A stretch of DNA of 64,000 bases from Actinomadura luteofluorescens (GCF_013409365.1 NZ_JACCBA010000001.1:5704001-5768000); one strand, 5' to 3'; positions 1 through 10,025 are shown, counted from the stretch's first letter. Numbers and translations: made by a program. Notes: generated by a model not told the origin, from the letters alone.

Positions 1-166
1 CGATCCGCTCCCGGGCCGTCATCTTGCCCTTGGCGTGCTGCTTCTCCACGGCGCGCGCCGAACCGGCGTGCACCGCCTCGTAGCGGCGCCGTTCCAGGTC
101 CGCGATCTTTCCCGCCGTGGTGTGGATGTCGTAGTCCACCGGGGGTTCAGGGGCTTCCATCGCCAT
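1..166 (-). CDS. Acyl-CoA (propionyl-CoA) carboxylase beta subunit, N-terminal part only
   Basis: Only the first 55 codons are in the window; the gene runs off the left edge. The visible protein carries the typical beginning of actinobacterial acyl-CoA carboxylase carboxyltransferase subunits (PccB/AccD type): a [15 protein letters not shown] stretch, then EAVHAGS, then [10 protein letters not shown]. The family carboxylates acetyl- or propionyl-CoA to feed fatty acid and methylmalonyl-CoA synthesis, working with a biotinylated alpha subunit. birA at 6955 could biotinylate that partner. The start at 166 is chosen because a TACCCT -10 element lies 7 nt upstream, giving a leaderless message; a second in-frame ATG at 160 is possible. 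Confidence 0.85.
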   Translation of the reverse strand, partial: MAMEAPEPPVDYDIHTTAGKIADLERRRYEAVHAGSARAVEKQHAKGKMTARERI

Positions 167-173
167 GCGCGCC

Positions 174-179
174 AGGGTA
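174..179 (-). promoter_or_regulatory. -10 element of the leaderless acyl-CoA carboxylase gene
   Basis: Read on the minus strand the hexamer is TACCCT, followed by 7 nt and then the ATG at 166. The spacing places the transcription start on the A of the ATG, the actinobacterial leaderless arrangement. No Shine-Dalgarno sequence is visible. Confidence 0.6.
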
Positions 180-283
180 ACCGCCCGCTGATGCCGCGCT
201 CGCGGCCGGGGCCCGCTGACCGGGACCGACGGGGGCCCGGGGCGAGGCGCGGGCCGGTGGGAAGGGGCCTCGCGGCCTCTCGT

Positions 284-289
284 TACCCT
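284..289 (+). promoter_or_regulatory. -10 element of leaderless ppc
   Basis: TACCCT followed by 7 nt and the GTG start of ppc at 297. It is the same hexamer and the same spacing as the divergent carboxylase promoter, so the two divergent genes appear to have matched leaderless promoters. Confidence 0.6.
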
Positions 290-296
290 TGGTCGG

Positions 297-2929
<2,633 letters not shown>

Positions 2930-2933
<4 letters not shown>

Positions 2934-3379
2934 CCGTGATCAGACCCGCCGCCCGGCCGGACCGCCCCCGCATCGAGGAGATCGTCGAAGCGGCCTACGC
3001 CCCCTGGGCCGAGATCATCGGCGCCCGCCCGATCCCCATGGACGCCGACTACGCGACCCTGATCGACGCCGGCCAGGTCTTCGTGACCGTCCCCGGGGAC
3101 GGCCTGATCGTCCTCGTCCCCGAGGACGGCGTCCTCCTGGTCGAGAACGTGGCCGTGGACCCGGGCCGCCACGGCCGGGGCATCGGCCGAACGCTCCTGG
3201 CGTTCGCCGAGGACCGCGCCCGCACGCTGGCCCTGCCCCGCCTGCGCCTGTACACCAACGAGCTGATGACCCCCAACATCGCCCTCTACGAGCGCCTCGG
3301 CTACCACGAGACGGGCCGCGAGACCATCGGCGGCCGCGGCATCGTCCACATGGCCAAGCAGGTGCCCGCCCGCTCGTAG
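2930..3379 (+). CDS. GNAT family N-acetyltransferase
   Basis: 149 residues with the GNAT fold: a beta-strand ending in VENVAVDP, then the acetyl-CoA pyrophosphate loop GRHGRGIGRTLL (about residues 79-90), and a C-terminal LRLYTNELMTPNIALYERLGY segment with the usual Asn and Tyr. The family transfers acetyl groups from acetyl-CoA to an amine; the substrate cannot be read from sequence. The ATG overlaps the ppc stop (ATGA), so it is expressed with ppc. Nothing in the motif set suggests a broken enzyme. Confidence 0.88.
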
Positions 3380-3413
3380 GGGGTGTGTCGGCGGCGTCGG
3401 GCAGAATCCTCCC

Positions 3414-3749
3414 ATGAGGTACGCGCTGCTGATCTGCGACGACGAGTCGGTCTCGCCGAGCAACGAGGAGCTGGCGGCCGATCCCCGGCACCAGGCGTGG
3501 CAGGCCGATCTGGACCGGCGCGGCGCGAAGCTCGTCGGCGCGCGGCTGCGGCCGGTGGCGGACGCGACCACGGTCCGGGTCCGCGAGGGGGAGACCCTGG
3601 TCGCCGACGGTCCGTTCGCCGAGACCAAGGACTTCGTCGGCGGCCTGTTGATCATCGAGTGCGCGGACCTGGACGAGGCGATCGAGATCGCCGCCGGGCA
3701 CCCCTACGCGCGCTGGGGCGGCGTCGAGATCCGCCCTCTCTGGGAATGA
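3414..3749 (+). CDS. YCII/DGPF family protein
   Basis: 111 residues of the YCII-related fold, with the hallmark [13 protein letters not shown] followed by [23 protein letters not shown] proteins are small cytosolic proteins of unclear biochemical role that are commonly encoded next to ECF42 sigma factors, exactly as here. The stop overlaps the sigma factor start (ATGA), so the pair is translationally coupled. A CAGAAT hexamer lies 6 nt before the ATG and no Shine-Dalgarno is obvious, suggesting leaderless initiation, though the -10 match is weak. Confidence 0.88.
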   Translation: MRYALLICDDESVSPSNEELAADPRHQAWQADLDRRGAKLVGARLRPVADATTVRVREGETLVADGPFAETKDFVGGLLIIECADLDEAIEIAAGHPYARWGGVEIRPLWE

Positions 3750-4957
3750 CCGCGCCCGGCGACCGGGTGCGGTCGGCCGTCGAAGCGGCCTACCGGGACG
3801 AGTGGGGCCAGGTAGTCGCCACCCTGATCGCGGCCACCGGCGACTGGGACCTGGCCGAGGACTGCGCGCAGGACGCCTTCGCCGCCGCGCTGGCGAGCTG
3901 GCCCCGCGACGGCGTCCCGCGCCGCCCGGGAGCCTGGCTCACCACGGCGGCCCGCAACCGCGCGCTCGACCGGCTGCGCCGCGACGCGGCCGGCGCGGCC
4001 AAGCTGCGCCTGCTCGCGGCCGGCGGCACCGGCGAGCCCGCCGAGGAGGACATCCCCGACGAACGGCTCAGACTGATCTTCACCTGCTGCCACCCGGCGC
4101 TGCCGTTCCCGGCCCGGGTCGCGCTCACCCTGCGCACGCTGGCCGGGCTGAGCACCGGCGAGATCGCCAGGGCGTTCCTGACCGCCGAACCCGCGATGGC
4201 GCAGCGCCTGGTCCGCGCGAAGCGCAAGATCCGCGAGGCGGGCATCCCGTACCGGATCCCGGCGGCCGCGCATCTCCCGTGGCGCCTCGCCGCCGTGCTC
4301 GCGGTGCTCTACCTGATCTACAACGAGGGCTACGGCGAGGAGGGGCGGCGGGGCCTGGCGGCCGAGGCCGTCCACCTGGCGCGCGTCCTCGTCCGGCTGA
4401 TGCCGGCCGAACCCGAGCCGCGAGGGCTGCTCGCGCTGATGCTCTTGCACGAGGCCCGCCGTCCCACCCGCACGGACGGCGGCGTCCTCGTCACCCTGGA
4501 GGACCAGGACAGGTCCCGGTGGGACCGGGCGCTCATCGCCGAAGGCGTCGAGACGCTCGACCGGGCGGTCGCGATGCGGCGTCCCGGCCCCTACCAGGTG
4601 CAGGCCGCCATCGCCGCCTGCCACGCCACGGCGCCCGGCGCGGCGGCCACCGACTGGCCGCAGATCGCGGCGCTGTACGGCGAGCTGGCCCGGCTGGCGC
4701 CGTCCCCGGTCGTGGACCTCAACCGCGCCGTGGCGGTCGCGATGGCGGACGGCGCCGCGGCCGGCCTCGCCCTCGTCGACGAGCTCGCGGCGTCCGGGAG
4801 GCTCGCCGGGTACCACCTCCTGCCCGCGACCCGCGCCGACCTGCTCCGCCGCGACGGCCGCGCCGCCGAGGCCAGAGCGGCGTACGAGGAGGCGCTGGCG
4901 CTCGCGCCCACCGAGCCCGAGCGCCGCTATCTGGCGCGCCGCCTCCGCGAACTCTGA
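3746..4957 (+). CDS. ECF42-type RNA polymerase sigma factor with C-terminal TPR-like extension
   Basis: 403 residues, about twice a minimal ECF sigma. Sigma region 2 occupies roughly residues 10-80 ([14 protein letters not shown], then [14 protein letters not shown]); region 4 lies around residues 125-165 ([15 protein letters not shown] and [14 protein letters not shown]). The long helical C-terminus ([10 protein letters not shown], then TPR-like [19 protein letters not shown]) is the ECF42 signature, proposed to replace an anti-sigma factor; no anti-sigma gene is adjacent. It is coupled to the DGPF gene by an ATGA overlap. The downstream DUF899 gene has a promoter matching the reported ECF42 consensus and is the obvious candidate target. 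Confidence 0.93.
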   Translation: MTAPGDRVRSAVEAAYRDEWGQVVATLIAATGDWDLAEDCAQDAFAAALASWPRDGVPRRPGAWLTTAARNRALDRLRRDAAGAAKLRLLAAGGTGEPAEEDIPDERLRLIFTCCHPALPFPARVALTLRTLAGLSTGEIARAFLTAEPAMAQRLVRAKRKIREAGIPYRIPAAAHLPWRLAAVLAVLYLIYNEGYGEEGRRGLAAEAVHLARVLVRLMPAEPEPRGLLALMLLHEARRPTRTDGGVLVTLEDQDRSRWDRALIAEGVETLDRAVAMRRPGPYQVQAAIAACHATAPGAAATDWPQIAALYGELARLAPSPVVDLNRAVAVAMADGAAAGLALVDELAASGRLAGYHLLPATRADLLRRDGRAAEARAAYEEALALAPTEPERRYLARRLREL

Positions 4958-4975
4958 GGAATTCTTCGCCGCGGG

Positions 4976-5002
4976 TGTCGATCCCGGCGGGCGCCCTTCG
5001 TC
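4976..5002 (+). promoter_or_regulatory. Candidate ECF42-dependent promoter of the DUF899 gene
   Basis: TGTCGA at 4976-4981, a 17-bp spacer and CGTC at 4999-5002. From memory of the ECF42 literature, target promoters have TGTCGA at -35 and CG(A/T)C at -10; this is an exact match at normal ECF spacing, 35 bp upstream of the DUF899 start. No equally good copy precedes the DGPF gene. Confidence 0.65.
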
Positions 5003-5037
5003 GGTGGGGCGAAGGTCCACCGAGAGGAAGGGAAGCC

Positions 5038-5763
5038 ATGAACCCCACGACGCCGATGCCCGAGGTGGTCGACCGGGCCGCCTGGCAGGCCGAGCTGGAC
5101 GCGCTGCGGGAGCGGGAGAAGGCCCACACCCGCGCGGGCGACGCGATCGCGGCGGCGCGGCGGCGGCTGCCGATGGTGGAGGTGGACGCCGCCGCGCCCC
5201 TGACCGGCCCGGACGGCCGCGTGACGCTGCTGGACGCCTTCGAGGGCCGCCGCCAGCTGATCGCGTACTACATGATGTGGTCCGCCGGCCGGCCCGCCGC
5301 CGAGCAGTGCGACGGCTGCACGTACTTCAACGGCCAGCTCAGGGAGCTGTCCAACCTGCACGCGGCGGGAATCACCTACGCCACCCTCTGCCAGGGCCCC
5401 TACGAGGAGAGCGTGCGGTACCGCGACTTCATGGGCTGGGAGATGCCCTGGTACTCCGCCCAGGACTCCGCCGAGACCCTGCTCACCGGCCGCCGGGCCG
5501 GCATGTTCCACCTGGTCTTCTACCTGCGGGACGGCGACCGCGTCTTCGAGACCTACTGGACGAACGGCCGCGGTGTCGAGGCCATGGACATCGCTTACTC
5601 GCTCATGGACATGTCCGTCTACGGGCGCCAGGAGACCTGGGAGGACTCCCCCGAAGGCTGGCCGCGCGAAGGCTCCGTCGACGGCGGCTTCTTCCGCACG
5701 GATGGCCGCCCGACGGCCCAGTGGCGCCGCCTGAAAGCAGGCCACTCCGACACCCTGACCTAG
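5038..5763 (+). CDS. DUF899 family thioredoxin-like protein
   Basis: 241 residues. The sequence follows the DUF899 pattern: an N-terminal helix (WQAELDALREREKAHTR), a beta segment with RLPMVEVD and LLDAFEGRRQLIAYYMMW, a CDGC pair at residues 91 and 94 in a thioredoxin-like CxxC position, and the C-terminal SVDGGFFRTDGRPTAQWRRL. The biochemical role is unknown; the CxxC suggests thiol redox chemistry. AGGAAGGGAAG lies 5-15 nt before the ATG. A candidate ECF42 promoter sits 35 bp upstream. The last 32 codons plus stop are repeated 143 bp downstream (5811-5906). Confidence 0.85.
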   Translation: MNPTTPMPEVVDRAAWQAELDALREREKAHTRAGDAIAAARRRLPMVEVDAAAPLTGPDGRVTLLDAFEGRRQLIAYYMMWSAGRPAAEQCDGCTYFNGQLRELSNLHAAGITYATLCQGPYEESVRYRDFMGWEMPWYSAQDSAETLLTGRRAGMFHLVFYLRDGDRVFETYWTNGRGVEAMDIAYSLMDMSVYGRQETWEDSPEGWPREGSVDGGFFRTDGRPTAQWRRLKAGHSDTLT

Positions 5764-5810
5764 AATCTAAGCCGGGCCGCGGGCAGGCGCGTGGAGCGAG
5801 CGCAACGCGC
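5764..5810 (+). repeat. Truncated head of the dispersed repeat
   Basis: Directly after the DUF899 stop lies a diverged copy of the repeat's first part (GCGGGCAGGCGCGTGGAGCG then AGCGCAACGCGC). It lacks a 9-bp AGCGAGCGC unit present in the full copy at 5906, then breaks off into the duplicated gene tail. Confidence 0.75.
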
Positions 5811-5906
5811 GAAGGCTCGGTCGACGGCGGCTTCTTCCGCACGGATGGCCGCCCGACGGCCCAGTGGCGCCGCCTGCAAGCAGGCCACTCCGACACCCTG
5901 ACCTAG
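5811..5906 (+). pseudogene. Duplicated 3' end of the DUF899 gene
   Basis: This stretch repeats 5668-5763 with only a few mismatches (for example CTCCGTCG versus CTCGGTCG and CTGAAAGC versus CTGCAAGC), ending in the same TAG. It would encode the last 32 residues of the DUF899 protein but has no start of its own. The offset is exactly 143 bp, so the unit duplicated was the gene tail plus the head of the following repeat. It is a remnant, not a gene. Confidence 0.85.
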
Positions 5907-6090
5907 AGCCTCAGCCGGGGTGCGGGCAGGCACGTGGAGCGAGCGCAGCGAGCGCAACGCGCATGCCCGCCGACGCAGGCGACCGCAGCGACGCCACACA
6001 AGCCGCAACAGGCACAACTGACCGCAACGGCGGCGTGAGGATCGCCTGCGTCGCAACGGGGGTTCCAGGGGGTCGCCCCCCTGGGCTAAC
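5906..6090 (+). repeat. Dispersed intergenic repeat, copy A
   Basis: About 185 bp, beginning AGCCGGGGTGCGGGCAGG and ending in a hairpin at 6065-6084. A near-identical sequence lies on the opposite strand at 36381-36675. It fills the gap between the convergent DUF899 and crotonase genes, and its end supplies the crotonase TAG stop (6086-6088). It contains short repeats (AGCGAGCGCA) but no transposase gene. Confidence 0.85.
6065..6084. terminator. Hairpin at the end of repeat copy A
   Basis: CCAGGGGG, a TCGC loop, then CCCCCTGG: a perfect 8-bp stem between convergent genes, without a T tract. It could stop transcription from both sides. Confidence 0.5.
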
Positions 6091-6874
6091 TCGGCCAGGC
6101 GGGCTTGCGCTTCTCGTTGAAGGCGGCGATGCCCTCGCGGCGGTCGGCGGAGAAGGCGGCCGTGCGCCAGGCGTTGTCCTCGAGGTCCAGGGCGGCGTCC
6201 AGGGCGGTGCTGCCGCCGAGGCGCATGGCGCGCTTGGCGGCGCGGACGGCGGTGGGGGAGTTGCGGGCGATCGACCCGGCGATGGCGAGGGCCTCCGCGC
6301 GGGCGGTGCCCGCGGGGACCCGGCGGTCGGCGAGGCCGTAGGCGAGGGCCTCCTCGACGCCGAGGCGGCGGCCGGTGAAGACCAGGTCGGCGGCCCTGCC
6401 GGGGCCGAGGCGGCGCAGGGCGAGCTGGGTTCCGCCGCCGCCGGGCACGAGGCCGACGCTCACCTCGGGGAGGCCGAACACGGCGGACTCGTCCGCGACG
6501 ATGATGTCGGCGGACAGCGCGAACTCGCAGCCGCCGCCGAGGGCGTAGCCGTGGACGGCCGCGACGACGGGCTGCGGGAGGTTCAGGACGCCGCCGAACG
6601 CGGCGCGGAAGACCGGGCGCTGCGCGAGGATCTCCGCGTCGGTCATGGTGCCCCGCTCCTTGAGGTCGGCGCCCACGCAGAACGCCTTCTCCCCGGCGGC
6701 GCCGAGGACCACGGCGCGGACCGAGGCGTCGGCGGCGACCTCGGCGCACACGTCGGCGAGGCGGCGGGCCATCGCGGTCGACAGGGCGTTGAGGGCCTCG
6801 GGCCGGTCCAGCACGATCTCCGCGACGTGCCCGTCGCGCCGCAGCGTCACGCCATCCAGCGTCGCACCATCCAT
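6086..6874 (-). CDS. Enoyl-CoA hydratase/isomerase family protein (crotonase)
   Basis: 262 residues, standard crotonase length. The oxyanion-hole segment FCVGADLKE (about 65-73) and HGYALGGGCEFALSAD are present, and both catalytic glutamates of true hydratases appear to be kept: Glu117 (GGCEFAL) and Glu137 (GLPEVSVGLVPGGGG), the same 20-residue spacing as in rat crotonase. It would hydrate trans-2-enoyl-CoA in beta-oxidation; exact substrate unknown. The ATG at 6874 follows a TAGGGT -10 element by 6 nt, so the mRNA is probably leaderless. The stop codon falls within the dispersed repeat. Confidence 0.9.
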   Translation of the reverse strand: MDGATLDGVTLRRDGHVAEIVLDRPEALNALSTAMARRLADVCAEVAADASVRAVVLGAAGEKAFCVGADLKERGTMTDAEILAQRPVFRAAFGGVLNLPQPVVAAVHGYALGGGCEFALSADIIVADESAVFGLPEVSVGLVPGGGGTQLALRRLGPGRAADLVFTGRRLGVEEALAYGLADRRVPAGTARAEALAIAGSIARNSPTAVRAAKRAMRLGGSTALDAALDLEDNAWRTAAFSADRREGIAAFNEKRKPAWPS

Positions 6875-6880
6875 GGGGGC

Positions 6881-6886
6881 ACCCTA
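6881..6886 (-). promoter_or_regulatory. -10 element of the leaderless crotonase gene
   Basis: Minus-strand TAGGGT, then 6 nt, then the ATG at 6874. No Shine-Dalgarno lies between. Confidence 0.55.
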
Positions 6887-6954
6887 ACGAGCGCGGTCGC
6901 CGCGGGCGGACGCCGGTCCCAAGATCGAAATCGTCATGGGGTTGGATTGGAGGT

Positions 6955-7815
6955 GTGAGCGACTCACCGTATGGGGATCTCGACCGGCCGCCGTTGCACG
7001 AGGCGGCGCTGCGGAGCGCGCTCGTGCGGGAGGGCGGGCTGTGGAGGGACGTCCGCGTGGTGGAGGAGACCGGGTCCACCAACGCCGATCTGGCCGAGCG
7101 GGCGCGGGAGGGCGCGCCGGAGGGGACGGTGCTGGTCACCGAGTTGCAGACGGCGGGCCGGGGGCGGCTCGGGCGGACCTGGACGGCGCCGCCGCGGTCG
7201 GGGCTGACGTTCTCGATGCTGCTGCGCCCCAGGGTGCCGGTGGCGCGGCTGGCGTGGGCGTCGCTGCTGACGGGCGTCGCGGTCGCCACCGCCCTCCGGC
7301 GGATGACCGCCTGGTCGCAGGAGGGGGAGGGGTTCCTCGGCGGCGGGGGCGACGCCGCGGTGGACGTGCGCCTGAAGTGGCCGAACGACGTGCTGGTCGG
7401 GGACCGCAAGCTCGCCGGGATCCTCGCCGAGACGGTCGACGGCGGGCTGGTGGTCGGGGTCGGCCTGAACGTGGGGCTGCACGAGGAGGAGCTGCCGGTG
7501 CCGACGGCGACGTCCCTCGCGATCGAGGGCGCGCCGCTCAGTGACCGGGCGCCGCTGCTGCGCGCGATCCTGCGCGAGTTCGGCACCTGGTACCAGGAGT
7601 GGACGGCGCTCGACGGTGATCCGGAGAGCAGCGGGCTGCGCACCGCGTACCGGGACCTGTGCGCGACCCTGGGCCGCGAGGTGCGGGTGGAGATGCCCGG
7701 CGGCGAGCGGCTGGCGGGGACGGCGCGGGACGTGGACGGGGCGGGGCGGCTCGTGGTGGCCGGACCGGGCGGTGATGTCGCGGTCAGTGCGGGCGATGTG
7801 GTGCACGTCCGGTGA
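6955..7815 (+). CDS. birA: Biotin-[acetyl-CoA carboxylase] ligase
   Basis: 286 residues. It has the biotin protein ligase core: ETGSTNADL (about 38-46), the biotinyl-AMP loop GRGRLGRTW (68-76), RLKWPNDVLV with the key lysine, and a C-terminal SH3-like domain. There is no N-terminal helix-turn-helix, so this is a group I ligase without repressor function. It attaches biotin to carboxylase carrier domains, consistent with an acyl-CoA carboxylase gene 7 kb away. A glycine-rich insert (GEGFLGGGGD) precedes the KWPND strand. The GTG start follows a TTGGAGG ribosome site. Confidence 0.93.
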   Translation: MSDSPYGDLDRPPLHEAALRSALVREGGLWRDVRVVEETGSTNADLAERAREGAPEGTVLVTELQTAGRGRLGRTWTAPPRSGLTFSMLLRPRVPVARLAWASLLTGVAVATALRRMTAWSQEGEGFLGGGGDAAVDVRLKWPNDVLVGDRKLAGILAETVDGGLVVGVGLNVGLHEEELPVPTATSLAIEGAPLSDRAPLLRAILREFGTWYQEWTALDGDPESSGLRTAYRDLCATLGREVRVEMPGGERLAGTARDVDGAGRLVVAGPGGDVAVSAGDVVHVR

Positions 7816-7935
7816 ACGGGACAGGACGATCCGGCATCCGGCCGCTGAAGTTGATGCTGATCTGCGACGATATGTGCGGGTACCGATTCACGACGCCGCC
7901 GCCACGGCCCACGGCGGCCGCGGACTGAGGGGCGG

Positions 7936-8946
7936 ATGATGGCGGCCGGATTGCCGGATCCGAAGGAGATCGAAGAGCTCCTGCTCGGAGGCGAGCTGCG
8001 CTACAACCGCGTCCAGGCGGTCCGGCTGTCGGGGGTGTCCCGGGACTTCGCCGGCCGGATCTGGCGGGCGTTCGGCTACCCGTCGATGCCGGACGAGACG
8101 ATCGCCTACACCGAGGGCGACGTGGCGGCGCTGGACCGGCTCCGCCGGCTCGTCGACGACGGGATCCTGGACGAGGACGGCGTGATCCGCCTGGTCAGGG
8201 CGTTCGGCCAGACCATGACGAGGCTCGCCGAGTGGCAGGTCAACCTGCTGCGCAGCATGCTGACGCAGGACCTGACCGAGACGCCGTCCGCGCAGGCGGT
8301 GGACACGGTGGTGGACATCGCCGAGAAGCACATCGGCGACTTCGAGCCGCTGGTGCTGCACGCGTGGCGGCGGCAGCTCGCGGCCGCGGGGACGCGGGCG
8401 CTGGCCGCGGCGGCGAGCCGGGAGAACGGCGATTCCGCGGGCCGGCCGATGACCACGGTCGGGTTCGCGGACATGGTCTCCTTCACCCAGGTCAGCCGGG
8501 AGCTGGAGGAGATCGAGCTGGCCCGCGTGGTGGAGTGGTTCGAGGAGACCGCCGCCGACATCATCGCCTCCTGCGGCGGCCGGCTGGTGAAGACGCTCGG
8601 CGACGAGGTGCTGTTCAGCGCGGGGACGCCGGAGATCGGCGCGGAGATCGCGCTGACGGTGGCGGCGGCGATCCAGGACGAGACCGAGGTCCCGGACGTG
8701 CGGGTCGGGGTGGCGCACGGGCCCGTCCTGCCGCTGATGGGCGACGTGTTCGGCACGACCGTGAACCTCGCGGCCCGGCTCACCTCGCTCGCCCGGCCGG
8801 GCGCGGTGGTGATCGACGCCGAGCTGGCGGCGTGCCTGGAGAAGGCGCCGGGCTACGAGGTCACGCGGATCGTCAAGCGCCCGGTCCGCGGCCTCGGCAT
8901 CATCCAGCCGTACGTGCTGCGCAGGAGCGGCGGGCGGGCGACGTAG
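7936..8946 (+). CDS. Class III adenylate cyclase, Rv1264-like
   Basis: 336 residues. The N-terminal 160 residues (LRYNRVQAVRLSGVSRDFAGRIWRAFGYP) resemble the regulatory domain of the pH-sensing mycobacterial cyclase Rv1264. The C-terminal catalytic domain has a first metal-binding aspartate in TTVGFADMVSFT, a second in KTLGDEVLFS, and the Asn/Arg transition-state pair in FGTTVNLAARL. It makes cAMP from ATP in the cytosol. The start at 7936 follows TGAGGGGCGG; ATG 7939 is equally readable. Acid control is inferred from the domain similarity only. Confidence 0.9.
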   Translation: MMAAGLPDPKEIEELLLGGELRYNRVQAVRLSGVSRDFAGRIWRAFGYPSMPDETIAYTEGDVAALDRLRRLVDDGILDEDGVIRLVRAFGQTMTRLAEWQVNLLRSMLTQDLTETPSAQAVDTVVDIAEKHIGDFEPLVLHAWRRQLAAAGTRALAAAASRENGDSAGRPMTTVGFADMVSFTQVSRELEEIELARVVEWFEETAADIIASCGGRLVKTLGDEVLFSAGTPEIGAEIALTVAAAIQDETEVPDVRVGVAHGPVLPLMGDVFGTTVNLAARLTSLARPGAVVIDAELAACLEKAPGYEVTRIVKRPVRGLGIIQPYVLRRSGGRAT

Positions 8947-8949
8947 GGC

Positions 8950-9447
8950 TCAGACGGGGCTCGGGCCGCCCTCGCCGGGCGAGTCGGTGAGGCGCTGCAG
9001 GTAGTTCTGCTCGCCGAGGGCCTGGACGAGGCTCAGCTCGGTCTCCAGGTAGTCGATGTGCTCCTCCTCGTCGGCGAGGATGTCCTCGAAGATCCGGGCG
9101 GAGGTGACGTCGCCGCGCGAGCGCATGAGCTCGATGCCGGGCCGCAGCCGGGCCACGGCCTCCATCTCGATCTCCAGGTCCGCCTTGAGCTGCTCGACGA
9201 TGGTCTGCCCGATGCGCAGGGTGCCGAGCTTCTGGTAGTTCGGCAGGCCCTCCAGGAACAGGATCCGGTCGGTGAGCCGCTCCGCGTGCCGCATCTCGTC
9301 GAAGGACTCGTCGCGGGTGTGCTTGGCGATACGGGTGAAGCCCCAGTTCTCCTGCATCTTGGAGTGCAGGAAGTACTGGTTGATCGCCGTGAGCTCGGCG
9401 GTGAGCTGCTCGTTCAGCAGAGCGATGATGTCGTTGTCGCCTTCCAT
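8950..9447 (-). CDS. bfr: Bacterioferritin
   Basis: 165 residues from the start chosen. Numbering from this ATG puts the ferroxidase ligands at Glu18, Glu51 and His54 and the haem-ligating methionine exactly at Met52, as in the family, which is why 9447 is preferred over upstream ATGs at 9456 and 9498. The protein forms 24-mer iron-storage shells in the cytosol. The neighbouring bfd gene encodes its likely release partner. Upstream are two CCTAATCG direct repeats 22 bp apart. Confidence 0.95.
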   Translation of the reverse strand: MEGDNDIIALLNEQLTAELTAINQYFLHSKMQENWGFTRIAKHTRDESFDEMRHAERLTDRILFLEGLPNYQKLGTLRIGQTIVEQLKADLEIEMEAVARLRPGIELMRSRGDVTSARIFEDILADEEEHIDYLETELSLVQALGEQNYLQRLTDSPGEGGPSPV

Positions 9448-9487
9448 GGCCCCCATGCTTCCATGCCGGGCCGGATCCGGGACAGTA

Positions 9488-9517
9488 CCTAATCGCACAC
9501 AGCGCGTTCCCTAATCG
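9488..9517. promoter_or_regulatory. Direct repeats in the bfr promoter region
   Basis: CCTAATCG occurs at 9488-9495 and 9510-9517, 22 bp apart, so both lie on one face of the helix. On the minus strand the proximal copy overlaps TAGGTA, a possible -10. It does not look like a DtxR/IdeR palindrome; the binding protein is unknown. Confidence 0.35.
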
Positions 9518-9542
9518 GAACGGAACGTAAGGGCGGGTCTGT

Positions 9543-9788
9543 TCAGGCGGCGGTCGAGGTCGCGGGGTCGTTGCCCCCGAGGAGCGCGTCCGCTCCCCCG
9601 AGGAGCGCGTCCGCCATGGCCGTGGAGGCGCGGTACTCGCTGACCATCGTGTGGATGCGCTTGGTGCACAGCCCGCAGCCGGGCTTGAAGCCGCAGGCCG
9701 CCTTGACGGCCTTGGCGGTCGTGCAACCGCTCGCCATGCAGCCGTGAACGTCGTCCTCCGTGACGGCGTTGCAGATGCAGACGTACAT
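9543..9788 (-). CDS. bfd: Bacterioferritin-associated ferredoxin
   Basis: 81 residues. A CxC pair (Cys4, Cys6) and a CxxC pair (Cys38, Cys41) give the [2Fe-2S] ligand pattern of the BFD-like fold. Bfd donates electrons to bacterioferritin to mobilise stored ferric iron. ATG 9788 is used because MYVCICNAV is the conserved beginning; longer in-frame extensions would run over the iron box. The C-terminus carries a 21-bp tandem duplication giving DALLGGADALLGG. The promoter region contains a strong DtxR/IdeR box, so expression is expected when iron is scarce. Confidence 0.92.
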   Translation of the reverse strand: MYVCICNAVTEDDVHGCMASGCTTAKAVKAACGFKPGCGLCTKRIHTMVSEYRASTAMADALLGGADALLGGNDPATSTAA

Positions 9789-9862
9789 TCCGGTGGGAGA
9801 CCTTCCGTGCGACTCGTTGTCTACGCAGCGTGCCCCACCGGTGCCGCTTAGGGCGCCCTCAT

Positions 9863-9881
9863 TAAGGTAAGGCTCCCCTAA
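9863..9881. promoter_or_regulatory. DtxR/IdeR iron box upstream of bfd
   Basis: TAAGGTAAGGCTCCCCTAA matches 15 of 19 positions of the DtxR/IdeR consensus TTAGGTTAGGCTAACCTAA, including both outer half-sites. It lies 75 bp before the bfd start and 145 bp before glgX, so bfd is the likelier target. Confidence 0.75.
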
Positions 9882-10025
9882 CGTAACGCACGGATGTCCG
9901 TTCTGGCCAGTGGGGTCCCGATCGGTGTGATCCATCCCCCAGGGGGAAGGGGTTCGGGGGTGCGGCCCCCGGTACGCGCGCGGTCGGGCGCGCCCCGGCG
10001 CCGCACCCTACGAAGGGCGGAACAA

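Noticed and set aside
3386..3391. ECF42 promoter before the DGPF gene
   Set aside because: TGTCGG is one base off the -35 and no CG(A/T)C follows at 16-17 bp, so autoregulation of the first two genes could not be supported.
5760..7643. 627-codon minus-strand frame spanning the crotonase and birA
   Set aside because: It runs through the repeat and antisense to birA and shifts frame relative to the crotonase; no domain is visible in the translation.
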